From NCBI GenBank assembly GCA_029204225.1, contig CM055097.1:8449411-8513410 (forward strand): 64,000 nt of DNA, given 5' to 3'. Numbering within the stretch: the first letter of the stretch is position 1; every line of letters begins with the position of its first letter. This DNA is from Diphasiastrum complanatum (Eukaryota; Streptophyta; Lycopodiopsida; Lycopodiales; Lycopodiaceae). Under the pieces are notes generated by a model that was given only the letters and a program-made list of their open reading frames with translations, was not told where the DNA came from and made no database searches. This document shows, in pieces, positions 59,164 to 64,000 of this stretch. The position numbers and the translations under genes are program-made.

Positions 59164-59176
59164 TGGTATCAGAGCC
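59164..59176 (+). promoter_or_regulatory. primer-binding site (initiator tRNA-Met)
   Basis: TGGTATCAGAGCC, complementary to the initiator tRNA-Met 3' end. It is followed by a leader of about 880 bp with no recognised gene (59177-60051). Confidence 0.9.
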
Positions 59177-60051
59177 ACTGCATGCTGAAAGCAGGTGTGT
59201 TGATCCGTAGAGTTTTTCTTGTAAGTTTTGGCGCTTCTGACGGATTTCAAAATGGGTTTAAAACGCATTTTTTATGCGTGTTTTTCTATTCTTCCTTCCG
59301 CTGTTTTTTTTGAAAAATTCAAGTAAAAGTTTTAAAAAAAAAAGTGGTAGGGGCCCTAAGGAGGACCTGCCACGTGGCACTGTCCAGGGAAGGACAGGTG
59401 GCGGTCCCTCCTACGGAGATTCTGCTCCAGAATCGTGGATTCTTGGTCGCGATGGGGCCCTCCTCAGTTTAAACAAAATCGGTTTTTCTTTCCATCGCTG
59501 CTTGACCAGTGGGAGTGACCAAAAAGTGTTGAGATAACCTGCTACGTGGCATCATATGGGCCAGGAGAGGTGGCAGCTGGAAGCGCCCTCCTATTCCGAT
59601 GTATGTCAGATCTCCAGCTGTGGAAATCGGGGCCCTCCCTGAAAGTCTACACCAGTTTTCCTCTCCCTATTGCTGTCTGCCAGCGATGGACAGGTGGAAG
59701 GAAAACTAGAAATGGAAGGGGAGAAGGGGGCTGTAGGCCACGTGGCAAATTGCTAGGAGAAGGCCAGAAGGCTGAGGTGGAGGCTAGGTGGCAAGGTAAG
59801 GCCACTTGGCAGTTGGTAGGATGGCATGAAGAGGGAGGTATGCCTCTTCTATGCTTCTGTTTTGTGTGAAAAGAGGTGGAGGTGGTGGTGCATCCTTTTC
59901 TTTGCTCTCTCTTATTCCTCTTGGCAGCCATGGACAATACCATTTGGTTTGTGAAGAGACAGCAAGAGTAGCCTTGTATCTATCTTCCTTGAGTAGCTTT
60001 TGATTCTCTTGTGTTATCTCTTCTTAATTCACCTCTCTTCTCCTTGTAAAA

Positions 60052-61379
60052 ATGGAGCCTACTCCTACTACACAGCCTATGTCCCCTGTTCATGAGGCTT
60101 CAATATCTGCCTCTGTTTTAGACCCTGATGCTTTGATGCTGGCTATTAACAGTCTACAACAACAGATTGTGGATATGCAAGCAAAGCACAGTCAGGATCA
60201 GCAGATCTCAAGGAATTGACGCAGCTAAGGCAATTTGTGCATCAACCCTTGTTTACTCCTGAAGTTTTTGCTGGGGAAAAGAAGGTTAGAACCCCGCAGG
60301 CGGTCTTGCAATGGCTGGATCGATGGAATTCGCATTTTTCCATGGACGATTCAGCCGAGGACAAGATCAATCTAGTCGTCATGTACCTGCGAGGTAAAGC
60401 ATTTACCTGGTGGCAAGATATTAGGGGTAAGCCTGAAGTTCCTAGGAATTGGGAGGATTTTTGTAAGGCCTTTAAGGCGGCCTTCCTTCCTATTCTTGAT
60501 GATTTTGAATTTTACCGTCAGTATGCAACAAGCCATATGGGGAACCAGCCCCTGGATCAGTATCTACAAGAATTTCAAGAGGTCTATTCTCGTTTTTCAA
60601 CTAGAATAGATCCTTTGCTAGTAAAGTTGCATTTTATACTGGGGTTGCCAAGAGACTACCAGCTAGAGGTTAGGAGGAACCAGCCTCTTACCCTCGAGGA
60701 TGTTGTTCGCTTCGCCAGAATTTATGATGATACTCGTACGATGGCTAAGCCTGAGACTGGTGTCTTGCTCGACGTAAAGGGTAAGAGGCCTTTCTTTCCA
60801 AAGAAATCGAAAGATAAGGCAAAGGAAGGGGCTTCAGGTTCAGGGAAATCGAAGAAAAGATCTACCTTGGACCAGGAAACCTTCATGAAAGCCATAAGCG
60901 ACAATCTCTGCTTCAATTGCATGGAACCAGGTCATGTCGCGAAGGAATGTCCAAAGAAACGGAAAGCTAAAGGGGCATCTTTTAAGACGCCAGGTAACTC
61001 TAGCATATCTAGTGTAGATCTTTCCTTTGCTGGTAATTCTGTGTGTGAAAATTGTTGTTTTAATACGGCTGTTTTCGGCCCTCATGACCTCATTCAGATG
61101 AAGGGGGTTGTGGGTGGCCAAGCCGTAACTGTTTTATTTGACGATGGTTCCACACATAATTTTATTAACGCTAATTTGTTGCAGAAGCTAAAGGTGGAAA
61201 CAAGGCAAAGTGGCCACCGATACACAGTGAAGCTGGCAACTGGAACAGAAAGCCAAGTTTGGGACCGAATAGTCCCACGTCTACCAATAGAGATTCAAGC
61301 CTATAAGGATAAATTAGACTTTCATATTATGAATCTAGATAGGGTAGATGTTATACTTGGTAAAGAGTGGTTCTATTAG
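60052..61379 (+). pseudogene. gypsy gag and protease
   Basis: The ATG at 60052 (AAAAATGGAGCC) opens gag, and a frameshift near 60210 moves it to the frame running to the TAG at 61377. The Retrotrans_gag domain (V-L-Q-W-L-D-R-W, F-T-W-W-Q-D-I-R, Y-L-Q-E-F-Q-E-V-Y) is followed by a canonical zinc knuckle C-F-N-C-M-E-P-G-H-V-A-K-E-C (60909-60950). The aspartic protease reads V-L-F-D-D-G-S-T-H-N-F-I near 61131, with Asp in place of the Ser/Thr of D-S/T-G, then I-L-G-K-E-W. The stop at 61377 lies between protease and RT. Confidence 0.95.
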
Positions 61380-62980
61380 AGGAACGAGTCTATGAAGAAA
61401 AACTATGTAACACACAGTTTGTCGTTCTTACATAACGGCTCACTCATAGAATTGAATGGAAATGTTGATATTTCTACTCCGTATATGCTTTCTGCTTTGG
61501 AACTTGTTAAATGTATGGATATTGTTGATTGCAGTTCTTATTTATGTTGGTTAAAAGATTTTACTGACCATGAAGAACGTAGTTTGCAATTTTACAATCT
61601 CCAAATGGAATTAATGTCTAATAACCTAAAACAAGATACCTCGCCGAAAGGTGAAATTTTTAGGAAACTTAGACAAGAATTTAACGATGTATTTCCTGAG
61701 CAGCTTCCTGAGGGTCTTCCTCCCTCTAGGGGTGTTGATCATGGTATTAAACTGATTCCTGGTAGTTCTCCTATATCACTGTATCCATATAGGATGAGTA
61801 CTACTGAAGAGGATGAGGTTTATAGGCAACTGCAAAATTACCTTAAGATGGGACATGTAAGGCCTAGTAAATCTTCCTGGGGGGCACATGTGCTCCTTGT
61901 TGATGAAAAGACGGAGGTACTCGTCTTTGTGTGGACTTTAAAAAGTTGAATAAGTTAATGATTAAAAACCGTTATCCTTTGCCGCGAATGGATGAACTGG
62001 TTGATCAATTGCATGGTGCATAAGTACTTCACCAAAATCGATTTGAGATCAGGGTATCATCATATTCGCATAAAGACTGAGGATATTGAAAAAACCGGGT
62101 TTAGAACTAGGTACGGCCATTATGAGTTTCTGGTTTTACCATTTGGCTTGACAAATGCTCCAGCGACTTTCCAGCAGATGATGAACAATCTTCTTCGTCC
62201 ATATCTGGGAAAGTTCGTAATAGTCTACTTAGATGATATTCTCATCTATAGTAAGACCTTGGAGGAGCATGAGGAGCATCTCATGACTGTCTTAAAGTTA
62301 CTTAGACAGGAGAAGCTTTTTGCCAAGGAGTCCAAATTTGTGTTCTTCCAGAAAAGGTTGTTATACCTTGGTCACATTATTTCGGACCATGGATTGGAAA
62401 TTGACCCAAATAAAGTTTGACAAGTACGTGAATGGCCTATCCCTAAAACCATCCGTGAGGTTAAGTCTTTTTTGGGCTTTACGGGGTTTTTTCATAGATT
62501 CATCTTGAACTATGCATTAATTGCATTGGCCTTGACGAATGTCCTCAGAGGGGCAAAAAGAGTAAGCCGGCACAGTAAGTTCAATCCTCCAGTTACTTGG
62601 ACTGAAGAGTTGAATCAGAGTTTTGAGAACCTCAAATACTGTGTAACTACAGCGCTTATTTTACACATGGTGGATCCTAACAAGCCGTATGTACTTGAAA
62701 CGGATGCCAGTGACTATGCTATAGGCGCAGTCCTATATCAGGATGGTAGACCGGTAGCTTTTGAAAGCAAGAAATTGGACCCTGCTCAAAGGCGGTATTC
62801 CACCTATGACAAGGAACTTTTCACTGTTATTAATGCTCTGAAAGTTTGGAGACATTATTTGTATGGCTCCCAGTTTACTATAGTTACTGACCATCAAGCG
62901 TTAAAGTATATTAACGATGCGGTCGACCTTAGGGGTCGTAGACGCCTAGTTTGCCCCAATGGGTTGAAATACAAGACCTA
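61380..62980 (+). pseudogene. gypsy reverse transcriptase and RNase H
   Basis: In frame after the TAG, RT starts with a connecting segment and P-Y-R-M-S-T-T-E. It is interrupted by frameshifts near 61915 and 62020, then shows [22 protein letters not shown] and catalytic Y-L-D-D (62226-62237). A TGA at 62418 and a frame change follow. RNase H runs from about 62690 (E-T-D-A-S-D-Y-A-I-G-A-V-L, Y-D-K-E-L, V-T-D-H-Q-A-L). It is cut at about 62950 by a solo LTR. Confidence 0.95.
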
Positions 62981-63290
62981 ATAGTAGATCAACCAGGAAA
63001 GCTTAACAGACTTAACCATGGAAAGGCACCATATACAAGAAAGATTGTATAAGCACCTCACAACAAAACTTAGAACAGAGAATGAATCACTAGAGAGAGA
63101 GAGGGGAGGCCATATATGGTGAAGTATAGGTGGCAATCATGTGATTGATCTAGCCAAGTGGGTCACTTGCAATAACTTTCTCAAGTTACAAATAAAGGGC
63201 CCCATGTAATTCACAAATAACATAGCCCCATGATAAATGTACAACTTACAACAATGCTAGTGCTTAGCCAAATATGCAACCCCTTCCCAC
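62955..63290 (-). mobile_element. solo copia LTR inserted in gypsy RNase H
   Basis: The reverse complement resembles the LTR of the copia element at 53284, with more divergence (shared TTTGGCTAAGCACTAG, AGTTGTAAGTTGTACAT, TGTTGTGAGGTGCTTAT). It is one LTR with no internal sequence. A C-rich run (about 63284-63325) at its start side is a purine tract on the minus strand. Borders are approximate because no target duplication could be fixed. Confidence 0.75.
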
Positions 63291-63349
63291 CGCCCCCCCC
63301 CCCACTCTCCCCTCCCCCCGCTCCCTGCGGGTCCCCTTGATGGCAATTG

Positions 63350-64000
63350 TAAGGCCAGATGGTCAGAGATGCTCCAAGAATTTCATTATGACATTGAGTA
63401 CCGGAAGGGTACTTCTAATAGTGTCGCGGCTGCCTTAAGCCAGATTGGAGAGGTTAATCAGTTAAACTTTTCTGAGATCCAATCTGAGTTGTATCTATCC
63501 TTAAGAGATTTGTGTAAGACCGATAGGTACTTCGTTCGTATTTGGCTAGACGTCCTGGCAGGTTCTTCTAGATCTAGTGATGAACTTGGAATGCAGGATT
63601 CCAAGATTTCTCCTCAGGACAAGATACAAAGAGACTATTCCATTAGGAATGGGTTACTTTTTTGGAATGGAAAAGTTTGTGTGCCAGAAAATGTTGATAT
63701 AAGGGCCCAAATCCTGCATGAATGTCATGACAGCCCGTGTGCAGGGCACCCTGGCGCTCAAAGGACACTTGACTTAGTAAAAAGGAACTTTTACTGGCCA
63801 AATTTAAAAAGTCAGGTGGAGGCATATGTTCGCAAGTGTGCGCAATGCCAAGTTAACAGAGCTGAAAGACTTAAGGCAGTTGGTTTGTTAATGCCCTTGG
63901 AAATTCCCGAAAGAAAGTTGGAAAGTATTTCCATGGACTTTGTGGTTGGGCTACCTCGGACGGGGAAGCAAAATGATGCCATTTGGGTAATAGTTGACAA
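63350..64000 (+). pseudogene. gypsy RNase H end and integrase N-part
   Basis: Open to the window edge. It resumes the end of RNase H (K-A-R-W-S-E-M-L-Q-E-F, D-I-E-Y-R-K-G-T-S-N). It then has the integrase zinc-binding region (H-E-C-H ... A-G-H-P-G-A-Q-R-T ... V-R-K-C-A-Q-C) and the start of the catalytic core (S-I-S-M-D-F-V-V-G-L-P). The remainder lies outside the window. Confidence 0.95.

Larger units (their letters stand above)
58714..64000 (+). mobile_element. Ty3/gypsy element, 5' LTR to integrase (runs off window)
   Basis: The order LTR, primer-binding site, leader, gag, protease, RT, RNase H, integrase is that of Ty3/gypsy. It inserted into the LINE RT. The 3' LTR is beyond the window. 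Several frameshifts and stops make it inactive. Confidence 0.95.

Overview
The window looks like nuclear DNA of a land plant with a large, transposon-packed genome. I suspect a gymnosperm or similar, but the species cannot be fixed from the sequence. The signs are LTR retrotransposons primed by initiator-tRNA-Met (TGGTATCAGAGC sites), plant-type CACTA TNP2 transposase, an L1-like LINE, GT-AG introns and long (GA)n/(CT)n arrays. Nearly every coding segment is mobile-element debris broken by stops, frameshifts and nested insertions. I see one intact, host-like gene.

That gene (43889-45100, +) encodes mitochondrial ribosomal protein S1, normally a mitochondrial gene. Here it sits in nuclear DNA behind a long presequence-like extension and carries an extra C-terminal S1-like repeat. 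This looks like an organelle-to-nucleus gene transfer.

Layout. 0-5 kb: degenerate gag-like and copia RT debris. 5-12.4 kb: an unclassified DNA-transposon-like unit (an E-W-H-L-A-x-D-L-K protein and a separate R-R-T-P-T-L-S protein), split by a CACTA element. 12.4-15 kb: gypsy gag and a deletion-derived copia. 16.4-18.8 kb and 28.5-30.7 kb: two diverged copies of one segment holding a TFIIS-N/MED26-like gene; the 3' end of a third copy lies at 4.9 kb. 20-25.4 kb: a second copy of the unclassified unit, here with a reading frame that begins with a recognisable histone H3 and continues into about 250 unfamiliar residues. 26-28 kb: simple repeats and G-runs. 30.6-31.7 kb: a tandem array of hairpin (MITE-like) units and CT tracts. 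32-34.6 kb: CACTA transposase fused to a gypsy gag. 35.5-39.8 kb: copia with an internal deletion. 46.1-52.1 kb: scrambled copia cluster with several LTRs, an inverted gag and a shared breakpoint. 53-58.7 kb: LINE interrupted by a complete copia insertion (5-bp target duplication CCATC). 58.7 kb to the end: gypsy element entering from its 5' LTR and running off the window, itself split by a solo LTR.

The transposon genes form no working pathway. Their value is the insertion order they record, and the two host-derived captures (histone H3-like and MED26-like).
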